Assembly: GCA_001724215.1 (NCBI GenBank)
Contig: MEDW01000018.1
Location: 1-32,612, forward strand
DNA: 32,612 bases
Direction: 5' to 3'
From: Erythrobacter sp. SCN 62-14
GTDB lineage: Bacteria > Pseudomonadota > Alphaproteobacteria > Sphingomonadales > Sphingomonadaceae
Shown here: piece after piece, positions 7,265 to 14,395 of the stretch
Layout of the letters: every line of letters begins with the position of its first letter
How positions within the stretch are numbered: position 1 is the stretch's first letter
Program-made: the position numbers and the translations under genes
Notes under the pieces: generated by a model
Told to the model about the DNA's origin: nothing
The model's input: the letters and a program-made list of their open reading frames with translations, nothing else
The model's database searches: none

Positions 7265-8556
7265 TCCCGATCCTTTACGCCAACCAGCCCGATTTCGAGG
7301 CCAAGTTCGCGCGTCTTGTCGAGGCTCGCCGCGAGACGGACAGCAATGTGACAGGGCAGGTCACTTCGATCCTCCACTCGGTCAAAACGCGCGGCGATGC
7401 GGCACTGGTGGAGTTTACCCAGCGGTTTGATGGCTATGGTTTGGCCAGCGATGCCGACTGGCAGATACCGCTCGATGACTGCGCGCGCGCCTATGCCGAA
7501 TTGCCGGAGGACTTGCGCGAGGCCTTGGATCTCGCCGCGGCCCGCATCCGCGCCTATCACGAAGCACAGCTGCCTGAAAACCGCGACTATGTCGACGCAA
7601 GCGGCGTGCGATTGGGAGCGATCTGGCGGGCGGTGGATGCAGCCGGGCTTTATGTTCCGGGCGGGCGCGCAGCCTACCCGTCGAGCCTGCTTATGAATGC
7701 CATTCCGGCACGGGTTGCAGGCGTTAAGCGCCTTGTTGTCACCACGCCCACGCCCAAGGGCGCAGCCAATCCGCTGGTGCTGGCCGCCGCGCACATCGCA
7801 GGCGTTGATGAAATCTGGCGCATTGGCGGTGCGCAAGCCGTGGCCGCGCTCGCCTATGGGACGGAGCGCATCCGGCCTGTCGATGTCATCACCGGCCCCG
7901 GCAATGCCTGGGTGGCCGAGGCCAAAAGGCAATTGTTCGGCGTTGTCGGTATCGACATGGTGGCAGGCCCATCGGAAATCCTTGTGATTGCAGACAGCAA
8001 GAACGATCCCGACTGGATTGCGGCGGACTTGCTGTCTCAGGCCGAGCATGATCCGACCTCGCAATCCATTCTCATCACCGATGACGCAGGCTTTGCCGCC
8101 CAGGTCGAAGACCGCGTGGATGTGCAGATCGCCCAGCTTGCCACCGGCAAGACCGCGCGCGCATCGTGGGATGCGCACGGGGTGGTGATCGTGGTGGAAG
8201 ACTTGGCCGCCCAAGCGCCCGCACTGGCCGATCGGCTGGCGGCAGAACACGTTGAACTTGCCGTCGATGATCCTGAGCCCCTGCTGCACGCCATCCGCCA
8301 TGCCGGCAGCGTTTTTCTTGGCCGCATGACGCCCGAGGCCGTGGGCGATTATGTCGCCGGTCCCAACCATGTGCTGCCCACCGGCCGCCGCGCGCGCTTT
8401 TCCAGCGGGCTTTCGGTGCTCGACTTCATGAAGCGCACCAGTTTCCTTGGCCTTGATGAGGCTTCCTTTGGCGCGATTGGTCCGGCGGCCGCGCGCCTTG
8501 CCCATGCCGAAGGCCTGCCCGCGCACGCCAAATCGGTCGAATTGAGATTGAAATGA
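7261..8556 (+). CDS. hisD: Histidinol dehydrogenase
   Basis: A 431-residue enzyme that oxidises L-histidinol to L-histidine in two NAD-dependent steps, the last of the pathway. By comparison with the well-studied E. coli enzyme, the zinc ligands are Q260 and H263 (SQAEHDP), D363 ([14 protein letters not shown]) and H422 (LPAHAKSV), and the catalytic pair is E329-H330 (AAEHVELAV). The family signature around [15 protein letters not shown] is intact. It starts within the hisG stop and its own stop overlaps nusB, both as ATGA, so the three are translated as a coupled set. Confidence 0.97.
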   Translation: MIPILYANQPDFEAKFARLVEARRETDSNVTGQVTSILHSVKTRGDAALVEFTQRFDGYGLASDADWQIPLDDCARAYAELPEDLREALDLAAARIRAYHEAQLPENRDYVDASGVRLGAIWRAVDAAGLYVPGGRAAYPSSLLMNAIPARVAGVKRLVVTTPTPKGAANPLVLAAAHIAGVDEIWRIGGAQAVAALAYGTERIRPVDVITGPGNAWVAEAKRQLFGVVGIDMVAGPSEILVIADSKNDPDWIAADLLSQAEHDPTSQSILITDDAGFAAQVEDRVDVQIAQLATGKTARASWDAHGVVIVVEDLAAQAPALADRLAAEHVELAVDDPEPLLHAIRHAGSVFLGRMTPEAVGDYVAGPNHVLPTGRRARFSSGLSVLDFMKRTSFLGLDEASFGAIGPAAARLAHAEGLPAHAKSVELRLK

Positions 8557-9035
8557 ACCACGCCCCAAAATCAAGCCAGCGGTCTTTGGCCCGCTCTGCC
8601 GCGCGTCTCGCCGCTGTTCAGGCGCTTTACCAGATGCAGATGGAAAAGACCGCGCTGGCCAAGCTTCTCGATGAATTCCACCAACACCGCTTGGGCCGCG
8701 CAGTCGATGACGAAGGCGAGGATGAGCCCGTCTACGCCGAAGCCGAGGTTGCCTTTTTCGATGATGTGGTGCGCGGAGTGGCGGCGCGGGTCGAGGAAAT
8801 CGACGCGCTGATCGCCTCGAAACTCGCCGCCGGATGGACCACCGCCCGGCTTGATAAGACCATGCTGCAAGTGCTGCGCGCAGGGACTTACGAATTGCTG
8901 GCGCGCGCCGATATCCCTGTGGCGGTGGCGATCAACGAATATGTCGAGGTCGCCAAGGCGTTTTTCGACGACACCGAAGCGCGGTTTGTCAACGGCGTGC
9001 TCGATGCGGTTGCAAAGGATGCCCGCACCGCCTGA
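8553..9035 (+). CDS. nusB: Transcription antitermination factor NusB
   Basis: A 160-residue all-helical NusB. With NusE (S10) it binds boxA RNA and helps form the antitermination complex used for rRNA synthesis. Family features are the N-terminal RSAARLAAVQALYQMQ helix and the C-terminal stretch from LRAGTYELL through VAINEYVEVAKAFFDDTEARFVNGVLD. An acidic insertion (DDEGEDEPVYAEAE, about 52-65) lengthens the loop compared with shorter homologues. Translational coupling to hisD is expected from the ATGA overlap. Confidence 0.95.
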   Translation: MNHAPKSSQRSLARSAARLAAVQALYQMQMEKTALAKLLDEFHQHRLGRAVDDEGEDEPVYAEAEVAFFDDVVRGVAARVEEIDALIASKLAAGWTTARLDKTMLQVLRAGTYELLARADIPVAVAINEYVEVAKAFFDDTEARFVNGVLDAVAKDARTA

Positions 9036-9113
9036 AAAGCACAATCAGGGTGACATGAAGCGGCCGCCTGTGCACAGGGTGTGGCTCTGGACCATCGCTC
9101 AGACTGGGACCTC

Positions 9114-9971
9114 GTGAACGAATCGCAATTTATCTCAGCCCTCAAAGCGCTGCCGCTCCATCCCGGTGCGCGCGGCCTGATGGATGATTGTGCGGTCATC
9201 AAAGTGGGAACCCAGAGCCTCATCATCACCACCGACATGATGGCCGAGGACACGCATTTCATGCCTGATGCCGACATGGCTGACGTGGCATGGAAGCTGG
9301 TGACGATGAATCTGTCGGATCTGGCATCGAAGGGAGCGGCCCCGATCGGGCTGCTGCTTGGCCATTCGCTCGGCCGGGATGATGCACGCTTTCTGGAAGG
9401 GCTGAACGAGGCGCTCACTGCCTTTGGTGTGCGGCTGCTGGGCGGCGACACGATTGCCGCAACGGGTGCAACCACCTTGAGCATGACGGCAATTGGCCGG
9501 GCAACCCATCATCCGGTTCCCTCACGCAAAGGGGCAAAGGTGAATGATGTGGTTTATGTCACCGGTGTGCTGGGGCGAGCGATGCTGGGGTTCGAGGGCG
9601 CAGCAGAGCACCTTGACGCTTTCAACCGGCCAAGGGCACGCCTCGACGAAGGCCGCGCGCTGGCGCCGCACGTCACCGCGATGATGGATATTTCCGACGG
9701 GTTGCTGCTTGATTGCTGGCGTCTGGCCGAAGCAGGCGGGGTCACGATCAGTCTCGATCCTGCTGCGATCCCGGTGGCCGATGCTGCCCGGCTCGACGAT
9801 TGCCTGCGTTGGGGTGACGATTATGAATTGCTCTTCACCGCGCCTGCCGATGCTGACTTGCCGGTTGCGGCCCATGCCATCGGAGTGGTGAACGCCCGTG
9901 CGGATACACCGCTGATCTTGGGTCAGACTCCGCTCACCAATCCCCAAAATCTCGGCTATAATCACGGCTGA
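9114..9971 (+). CDS. thiL: Thiamine-monophosphate kinase
   Basis: A ThiL-type kinase that phosphorylates thiamine monophosphate to the diphosphate cofactor. Seen are the Mg-binding DD pair at 24-25, TDMMAEDTHF (40-49), the MNLSDLASKGA motif (65-75), a GGDTIAA segment and MMDISDGLLLD, all characteristic of the PurM/ThiL ATP-binding superfamily. From GTG 9114 it has 285 residues, at the short end for the family; GGGA four bases upstream supports this start. An in-frame GTG at 9081 would add 11 residues without family resemblance. It lies 78 bases after nusB, so it is probably the last gene of the hisG-hisD-nusB-thiL transcript. Confidence 0.92.
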   Translation: MNESQFISALKALPLHPGARGLMDDCAVIKVGTQSLIITTDMMAEDTHFMPDADMADVAWKLVTMNLSDLASKGAAPIGLLLGHSLGRDDARFLEGLNEALTAFGVRLLGGDTIAATGATTLSMTAIGRATHHPVPSRKGAKVNDVVYVTGVLGRAMLGFEGAAEHLDAFNRPRARLDEGRALAPHVTAMMDISDGLLLDCWRLAEAGGVTISLDPAAIPVADAARLDDCLRWGDDYELLFTAPADADLPVAAHAIGVVNARADTPLILGQTPLTNPQNLGYNHG

Positions 9972-10014
9972 ATGGCGCGCGCAGCGATCGGTGCCTTTAC
10001 CGGTCCACGCTGCG

Positions 10015-10033
10015 CTGTCCCGCTACCGGACAG
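10015..10033 (+). terminator. Hairpin downstream of thiL
   Basis: CTGTCC and GGACAG form a perfect 6-bp stem around a 7-base loop, 44 bases after the thiL stop. There is no T-run, so if it terminates transcription it is not a canonical intrinsic terminator. The rest of the 9972-10127 gap shows only the GNAT ribosome site. Confidence 0.3.
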
Positions 10034-10127
10034 GGCCAATCGGCGCTGAGGCTTTCTTAATCGCAATGTGTCATGACCAAGCCTGCAACAGGCTCGCGGA
10101 TACTGCGCGCCGAGGGGATAAGCCGCA

Positions 10128-11309
10128 ATGGACATGGCGAGTGCGAGAAGTTTTCGCACCTTTACTGGCAGGCCTCTGAACCCGAGGCGCCGCGCGCGCG
10201 CGCCGCTGCCGCATGGTGAATTGCGGCTGCTGACCGCCCCTGAAATCACAGCGCCAGAACTGATCCGGCAATGGGATGATCTGGTGGCTCAGGCCGCTGA
10301 ACCCAATCCCTTTTTCGAGCCGTGGCTGTTGCTGCCGGCGCTCGAACAATGGGGCCGCGCTCAGCAGGTGGTGATCAAGACATGGTTTGTCGATGGCCAG
10401 TTGTGCGGCCTGCTGCCGACCTTGCGCAGCGCCGAATATTACGGCCACCTCGTGACCCATGCGACCGGCTGGCTGCACGCCAACGCCTTTTGCGGTGTGC
10501 CGCTGGTGATGCGCGGGTACGAGGACGCATTCTGGCGCACACTGCTTGCGCATTTTGATCGCAGCCAGCGGCGGGCGCTGTTTGTGCACCTGCCTCAGCT
10601 TGCCGCCGATGGGCCGGTGGCGCAGGCGTTGGAACGGGTGCTGGGAGAAGACGGCCGCAGTCACTACATCGCCGGGGAACAACACCGCGCGCTGCTTGCC
10701 AGCGAGTTTTCTCCCGAGGCCTATCTGGCAAGCGCCATGTCCCAGAAAAAGCGCAAGGAATTGCGCCGTCAGCGCGCGCGCCTCGCCGAGGAGGGTGTTG
10801 TGACATTTGAACGGCCCGGCGATGCCTGCGACCTTGCGGCATGGACGGCAGAGTTCCTCGCGCTGGAGGCTGCCGGGTGGAAGGGTGAGGCGGGCTCTGC
10901 TCTTGCCAGCGCGGCCCAGACCCGCGATTTCTTCACCGCAACGTTGATCGGCGCCGCCGCCGCAGGCAAGCTTGAACGCCTCGCCCTCAGGCTCGATGGC
11001 CGGGCAATTGCCATGCTGGTCAATTTTATCACTCCGCCGGGCGCCTACAGCTTCAAAACCGCTTTTGATGAGGATTACGCGCGATTTTCGCCCGGAATGC
11101 TCTTGCAGCTGGAAAACCTCAGCCTGCTGGAACGCCCGGACATCGACTGGGCCGATAGCTGCGCGGCTGAAGGCCACCCGATGATCGAACGCCTTTGGCG
11201 CGAACGCCGCCGCATGGTGAGCCGCAATATCGCCATTGGCGGCCCGCTGCGCCGGGCCCTGTTTCGTCTGCTGATGGCCTATGAAACCCGCTCAAGGAGC
11301 CGTGCATGA
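10128..11309 (+). CDS. GNAT-superfamily acyltransferase (CelD/BioF2-like)
   Basis: A 393-residue protein of the long GNAT type (PF13480-like fold, seen in CelD and FemAB-related proteins). The middle carries the basic helix SQKKRKELRRQRARLAEEG (about 206-224), followed by a GNAT-like core ending in IAMLVNFITPPGAYSFKTAFDEDYARFSPG, the usual acyl-CoA or acceptor cleft segment. The N-terminus is arginine-rich with no signal peptide, so it is probably cytoplasmic. GAGGGG about 10 bases upstream supports ATG 10128. The stop overlaps the next gene as ATGA, so the two products probably act together. The acyl donor and acceptor are unknown; relatives often sit near polysaccharide or lipid modification genes, which are not seen here. 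Confidence 0.78.
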   Translation: MDMASARSFRTFTGRPLNPRRRARAPLPHGELRLLTAPEITAPELIRQWDDLVAQAAEPNPFFEPWLLLPALEQWGRAQQVVIKTWFVDGQLCGLLPTLRSAEYYGHLVTHATGWLHANAFCGVPLVMRGYEDAFWRTLLAHFDRSQRRALFVHLPQLAADGPVAQALERVLGEDGRSHYIAGEQHRALLASEFSPEAYLASAMSQKKRKELRRQRARLAEEGVVTFERPGDACDLAAWTAEFLALEAAGWKGEAGSALASAAQTRDFFTATLIGAAAAGKLERLALRLDGRAIAMLVNFITPPGAYSFKTAFDEDYARFSPGMLLQLENLSLLERPDIDWADSCAAEGHPMIERLWRERRRMVSRNIAIGGPLRRALFRLLMAYETRSRSRA

Positions 11310-12190
11310 ACGCTGTCACCCATTTCACCGAGGCGGCTGCTCTGGCCTCTTCACAAGTGTTCGCAGCGCCTGCGCGCGCGCAATTTGCCACGGCCTATCC
11401 GGAAAAGCCCCACATCCTCGCGCACAGCCTGACCCATCACCCGCTGCTTGAACTCGAAGCATTGGCGAGCCTTGCCGAACAGATCCCCTTGGCAAGCGTC
11501 GAATACAACCGCGGCGATTTGCCGATCGGGGTGGAAGGCAAACCGGGACCAACCGGCCTCAGCATCAGCGAAACCATCCGCCGCGTGGCTGAGGCCAATT
11601 CGTGGGCGGTGCTGAAGAATATCGAACAAGCCCCGGCCTATGCCGATCTGCTGCACGGCTTGCTTGATGAAATCCGCCCTGAAATCGAGGCGGCAACCGG
11701 CGCGATGCTGACCCCGCAGGGTTTTATCTTCATCTCAAGCCCCCATGCGGTTACGCCCTATCACTTTGATCCCGAACACAACATCCTGCTCCAGATCAGG
11801 GGGCGCAAGGTGATGACGCAGTTTCCCGCAGGCGATACGCGGTTCGTGCCGGATGAAGCCCATGAGGCCTATCATTCGGGCGGCCCGCGCGAGCTCAGCT
11901 GGGATGATGCGATGCTGCCCCATGGCCGCGAATTTGCGCTTGGGCCGGGTGATGCGTTGTTTGTCCCGGTGATGGCGCCGCATTTCGTCAAAAACGGGCC
12001 GGAGCCGTCAGTGTCGCTTTCGATCACATGGCGCAGCGAATGGAGTTACCGCGAAAGCGATGCGCGCATCATGAACGCGATCCTGCGCGAGAGGGGCTTT
12101 GCGCCGCGCGCTCCGGGCCGCTGGCCGCAGCAGAATTATGCCCGCGCCTATGCGTTTCGTTTGCTGCGAAAACTGGGCCTGACCGGCTAG
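11306..12190 (+). CDS. JmjC/cupin-like Fe(II) oxygenase domain protein
   Basis: A 294-residue protein with a cupin_8/JmjC-like double-stranded beta-helix. H153-x-D155 in TPYHFDPEHNILLQIRGRKVM and H226 in VPVMAPHFVKNG form the expected 2-His-1-Asp iron triad, and K168 lies in the usual cosubstrate-contact region. This predicts a 2-oxoglutarate-dependent hydroxylase; similar proteins are often labelled transcriptional regulators in databases, but no DNA-binding domain is visible. The N-terminal helical region contains a possible dimer interface. It starts inside the GNAT stop (ATGA), so the acyltransferase and the oxygenase probably modify the same molecule. The substrate is not known. Confidence 0.75.
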   Translation: MNAVTHFTEAAALASSQVFAAPARAQFATAYPEKPHILAHSLTHHPLLELEALASLAEQIPLASVEYNRGDLPIGVEGKPGPTGLSISETIRRVAEANSWAVLKNIEQAPAYADLLHGLLDEIRPEIEAATGAMLTPQGFIFISSPHAVTPYHFDPEHNILLQIRGRKVMTQFPAGDTRFVPDEAHEAYHSGGPRELSWDDAMLPHGREFALGPGDALFVPVMAPHFVKNGPEPSVSLSITWRSEWSYRESDARIMNAILRERGFAPRAPGRWPQQNYARAYAFRLLRKLGLTG

Positions 12191-12245
12191 GTCAGTTCAA
12201 ACCTTGCTTGACGGGCACGTAAAGCCTGGCGCATGGCCCACGGCC

Positions 12246-13163
12246 ATGAGCGATACACCTACAAATGAGCAACTGGTTGCAGGACTGATCCGCCTTCTGA
12301 CGGTGGAAAAGCGCGCCGCCGATATCTATGCAGGCCCGCCGCAAAAGGATGGGATTGGCCGCGTGTTTGGCGGGCAGGTGCTGGCGCAGGCCCTGCAGGC
12401 CGCGCAGGCCAGTATTGCCGATGGCAAGATCGCCCATTCGCTCCACGCCTATTTCCTGCGCGGTGGGCGCGAAGGCGCTCCGATCGAATATCGCATCGAG
12501 CGCGATTTCGACGGTCGCAGCTTTGCCAATCGCCGGGTAGTCGCCAGTCAGGAAGGCGAGGATGGCCGCGCGGTGCCGATCCTCAACCTGACAGCGAGCT
12601 TCCAGCTGCCTGAAGACGGCCTTGAGCACGTTGATTCGCCCATGCCCGATGTGGTTGGTCCCGAAGAGCTGCGCTCGGACATCGAGTTGCGCCGCGAAAT
12701 TGCGGCAAGCTGGAGCGCTAAGCTTTCCCAAGCGCAATTGGAGCAGATGCTGCGGCCACGTCCCATTGAAATGCGTACGATTGATCGTCTGCACTGGATG
12801 AGTTCAAAGCCGCGCGAACCACGCGCTCACACCTGGTTTCGGGTGGCAGCGCCAATCACCGGCAATGATGACACGCCGGAATTGCATCGGGCGATCATCA
12901 CCTATGCCAGCGACTACACCCTGCTCGGCACCAGCGCGCTGCCGCATGGCCTTTCGTGGATGCGCAACGAAATTGTCGGAGCAAGCCTCGATCACGCACT
13001 GTGGTTCCACAAAGATGCACGCGCGGATGAATGGCTGCTCTATGCGACCGATGCGCCCTGGTCAGGCGGCGGGCGTGGTTTCAATCGCGGGCGGATTTTC
13101 AACCGCGCTGGCGAGCTCGTCGCCAGCGTCGCGCAGGAAGGCATGATGCGGAAACGTCGTTGA
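12246..13163 (+). CDS. tesB: Acyl-CoA thioesterase II (TesB-like)
   Basis: A 305-residue double-hotdog thioesterase that hydrolyses acyl-CoA to free fatty acid and CoA. The N-terminal hotdog has GRVFGGQVLAQAL at 38-50 and LHAYFLRGG. The C-terminal hotdog has HRAIITYASDYTLLGTS, whose aspartate is the catalytic type in E. coli TesB, then SLDHALWFHKDAR and SGGGRGFNRGRIF. ATG 12246 fits the family start; the frame is open back to 12204. No strong ribosome site is visible. It runs convergently toward the universal stress protein gene, with the repeat-rich region between. Confidence 0.93.
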   Translation: MSDTPTNEQLVAGLIRLLTVEKRAADIYAGPPQKDGIGRVFGGQVLAQALQAAQASIADGKIAHSLHAYFLRGGREGAPIEYRIERDFDGRSFANRRVVASQEGEDGRAVPILNLTASFQLPEDGLEHVDSPMPDVVGPEELRSDIELRREIAASWSAKLSQAQLEQMLRPRPIEMRTIDRLHWMSSKPREPRAHTWFRVAAPITGNDDTPELHRAIITYASDYTLLGTSALPHGLSWMRNEIVGASLDHALWFHKDARADEWLLYATDAPWSGGGRGFNRGRIFNRAGELVASVAQEGMMRKRR

Positions 13164-13308
13164 GTTCCGCATCGCATCCGCGATGCGAAATCCTCGCTCA
13201 CGCGACCTGAAGGTCGCATCGCTGCGGGCGGGCAGTCGCCCTTGCGACACCTTTGGTGTCGACCAGACCAGTTTCGGTGGCACTTGCCCACCGCAAGGCC
13301 GAACAGCC

Positions 13309-13365
13309 CTCAAGCAGAGCAGCGGTAGGGCAACAAGAACGCCCTCAAGCAGAGCAGCGTTAGGC
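13309..13365 (+). repeat. Two tandem copies of the CTCAAGCAG repeat (35-bp period)
   Basis: CTCAAGCAGAGCAGCG begins at 13309 and again at 13344. Each copy continues into (G/T)GTTAGG or GGTAGG and an AACAAG-like spacer. These belong to the same family as the 36-bp arrays at 15673 and 22241. Confidence 0.8.
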
Positions 13366-13394
13366 AGCTAAGGACTCCGTGTGAGCGAGGAGAC

Positions 13395-13416
13395 CGCACC
13401 CGCGGAGGCGGGTGCG
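13395..13416. terminator. Strong hairpin between convergent genes
   Basis: CGCACCCGC and GCGGGTGCG form a perfect 9-bp GC-rich stem with a GGAG loop, seven bases beyond the stress-protein stop. On neither strand is it followed by a T-run (AAAAA follows on the plus strand). It may still act as a bidirectional transcription block or 3'-end stabiliser, or be part of the composite repeat element. Confidence 0.4.
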
Positions 13417-13423
13417 AAAAACA

Positions 13424-14239
13424 TCAATGCGCCAGGAACATCGGCATTTGCGGATCGGTCAGCGAATGGCGCGTCACTCCGCCAAACAGCATTTCGGCGA
13501 AGCGCGATTGGCCATAGGCGCCCATAATCAGCATCGAACAACCGCGCATCTGTGCTGCGGAAAAGAGCGTGTCGGACACGCGCGCTTCCCCGCGCGGGAT
13601 TTCGACAATCTCGGCCTCGATACCATGGCGGCTCAGATATTGCGCGCCTTCCAAGGGAGGGAAATCAAACCGCCCCTCTCCGCGCTTTTCCTCGACAGTG
13701 GCAAGGTACACCTTGCTTGCCGTCTTGAGCAAAGGCACCGCATGGCGCAGCGCGACACAGGCCTCGGCAGAACCATTCCAGCCCACCAGCATCGGTGCAT
13801 TCACGTCGAGCCGTTTGGTATCGGCAGGAACCACCAGCACCGGCACAGGCGCTTTGAGCGCAAGGCTGCCCACCATGCTCGATGGCCCACGCGAATCTTC
13901 GCCCGCGTCATGCGGACCCACCAGCACAATATCCGCCAGCGCCGCCTGTTCCAGCAAGCGATGTTCAGCCGCGCCATAAACAAAGCGCCAATCCCAAGAG
14001 ACATCCTCATTCTTGAGTGTGCCCTCGATTTCGGCGCGCAGCTTTTCGGCCGCTTCCTTGATCACCGGCATGGCCGCCGCCATAGCTGAGCCGTAAAAAT
14101 CACCCGGCGCAAACACCTCGTAGGAAATCGCTTGCAAGCAAGTGATGTGACCATTGCTGGCGCGCGCCAGATCAAGCGCAACCTGCAGGCGCGCGGTCAT
14201 GGCGCGGTCATTGGCGATGTGCAGCAAGATCGACTTCAT
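13424..14239 (-). CDS. Universal stress protein, tandem UspA domains
   Basis: A 271-residue protein made of two UspA-like domains. The C-terminal one ends in GAYGQSRFAEMLFGGVTRH (from residue 240), fitting the G-x2-G-x9-G-(S/T) nucleotide-binding signature. The N-terminal domain starts with ILLHIANDRAMTARL and has a degenerate signature, GPHDAGEDSRGPSSMVGSLAL. ATP binding by domain two is likely from the family. GGGAG about 10 bases upstream supports ATG 14239. An FNR-type box lies centred 63 bp upstream, suggesting induction at low oxygen, which is common for alphaproteobacterial universal stress genes. It is transcribed divergently from the carotenoid oxygenase. Confidence 0.9.
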   Translation of the reverse strand: MKSILLHIANDRAMTARLQVALDLARASNGHITCLQAISYEVFAPGDFYGSAMAAAMPVIKEAAEKLRAEIEGTLKNEDVSWDWRFVYGAAEHRLLEQAALADIVLVGPHDAGEDSRGPSSMVGSLALKAPVPVLVVPADTKRLDVNAPMLVGWNGSAEACVALRHAVPLLKTASKVYLATVEEKRGEGRFDFPPLEGAQYLSRHGIEAEIVEIPRGEARVSDTLFSAAQMRGCSMLIMGAYGQSRFAEMLFGGVTRHSLTDPQMPMFLAH

Positions 14240-14268
14240 GGCGTGTGTTCTCCCGAATAATATCCCCG

Positions 14269-14274
14269 GCAATA
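14269..14274 (-). promoter_or_regulatory. Candidate -10 (TATTGC) of the stress-protein promoter
   Basis: Read on the minus strand this is TATTGC. It would start transcription near 14262 and place the FNR-type box centre at about -41, the class II activator position. There is no clear -35, as expected for an activator-dependent promoter. This is an inference from spacing. Confidence 0.35.
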
Positions 14275-14295
14275 GGCCGCAACAAAGGGCGCTAC

Positions 14296-14309
14296 CTTGA
14301 TCGGGATCA
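14296..14309. promoter_or_regulatory. FNR/FixK-type box TTGATCGGGATCAA
   Basis: A perfect match to the TTGAT-N4-ATCAA palindrome bound by FNR, FnrL and FixK regulators. It lies in the divergent gap, centred 63 bp upstream of the universal stress protein start and 93 bp upstream of the carotenoid oxygenase start. Position favours control of the stress-protein gene; an effect on the oxygenase is possible. Confidence 0.7.
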
Positions 14310-14395
14310 AAATTGCTCACGCATCTGATTCGTCCAAATCGCGTCCGCTTGCAAGCTGCCTGACTTGCGGTAGTCTGTGCGGACGGGAGAGTATC

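Larger units (their letters stand above)
13173..13416. repeat. Composite palindromic element bounded by an 11-bp inverted repeat
   Basis: This fills the gap between the convergent tesB and stress-protein genes. TCCTCGCTCAC (13191-13201) is repeated perfectly inverted as GTGAGCGAGGA (13381-13391). Outside these lie terminal hairpins at 13173-13187 (CGCATC/GATGCG) and 13395-13416. Between them are hairpins at 13202-13217 (GCGACC/GGTCGC), 13226-13241 (GGGCG/CGCCC), 13245-13261 (CGACACC/GGTGTCG) and 13275-13293 (CGGTGG/CCACCG), then a 35-bp tandem repeat. The overall plan resembles REP/BIME-type non-autonomous elements. No transposase is nearby, so mobility is an inference. Confidence 0.6.

Noticed and set aside
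6976-8574. Long open frame (532 codons) on the minus strand opposite hisD
   Set aside because: It is the antisense shadow of hisD and hisG in GC-rich DNA. The protein has no recognisable motif and is rich in His, Arg and Gly as expected of such shadows.
9957-9962. TATAAT near the thiL stop as a promoter for the GNAT gene
   Set aside because: It lies within thiL coding sequence, has no -35 match, and would leave a leader of about 160 bases; kept only as a remote possibility.
13183-13371. Small plus-strand open frame (62 codons) in the tesB-usp gap
   Set aside because: It is built almost wholly from the hairpins and 35-bp repeats, has no ribosome site, and resembles repeat-derived translation rather than a gene.
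13395-13416. Canonical Rho-independent terminator
   Set aside because: The stem is strong but no T-run follows on either strand, so I list it as a hairpin with low terminator confidence.
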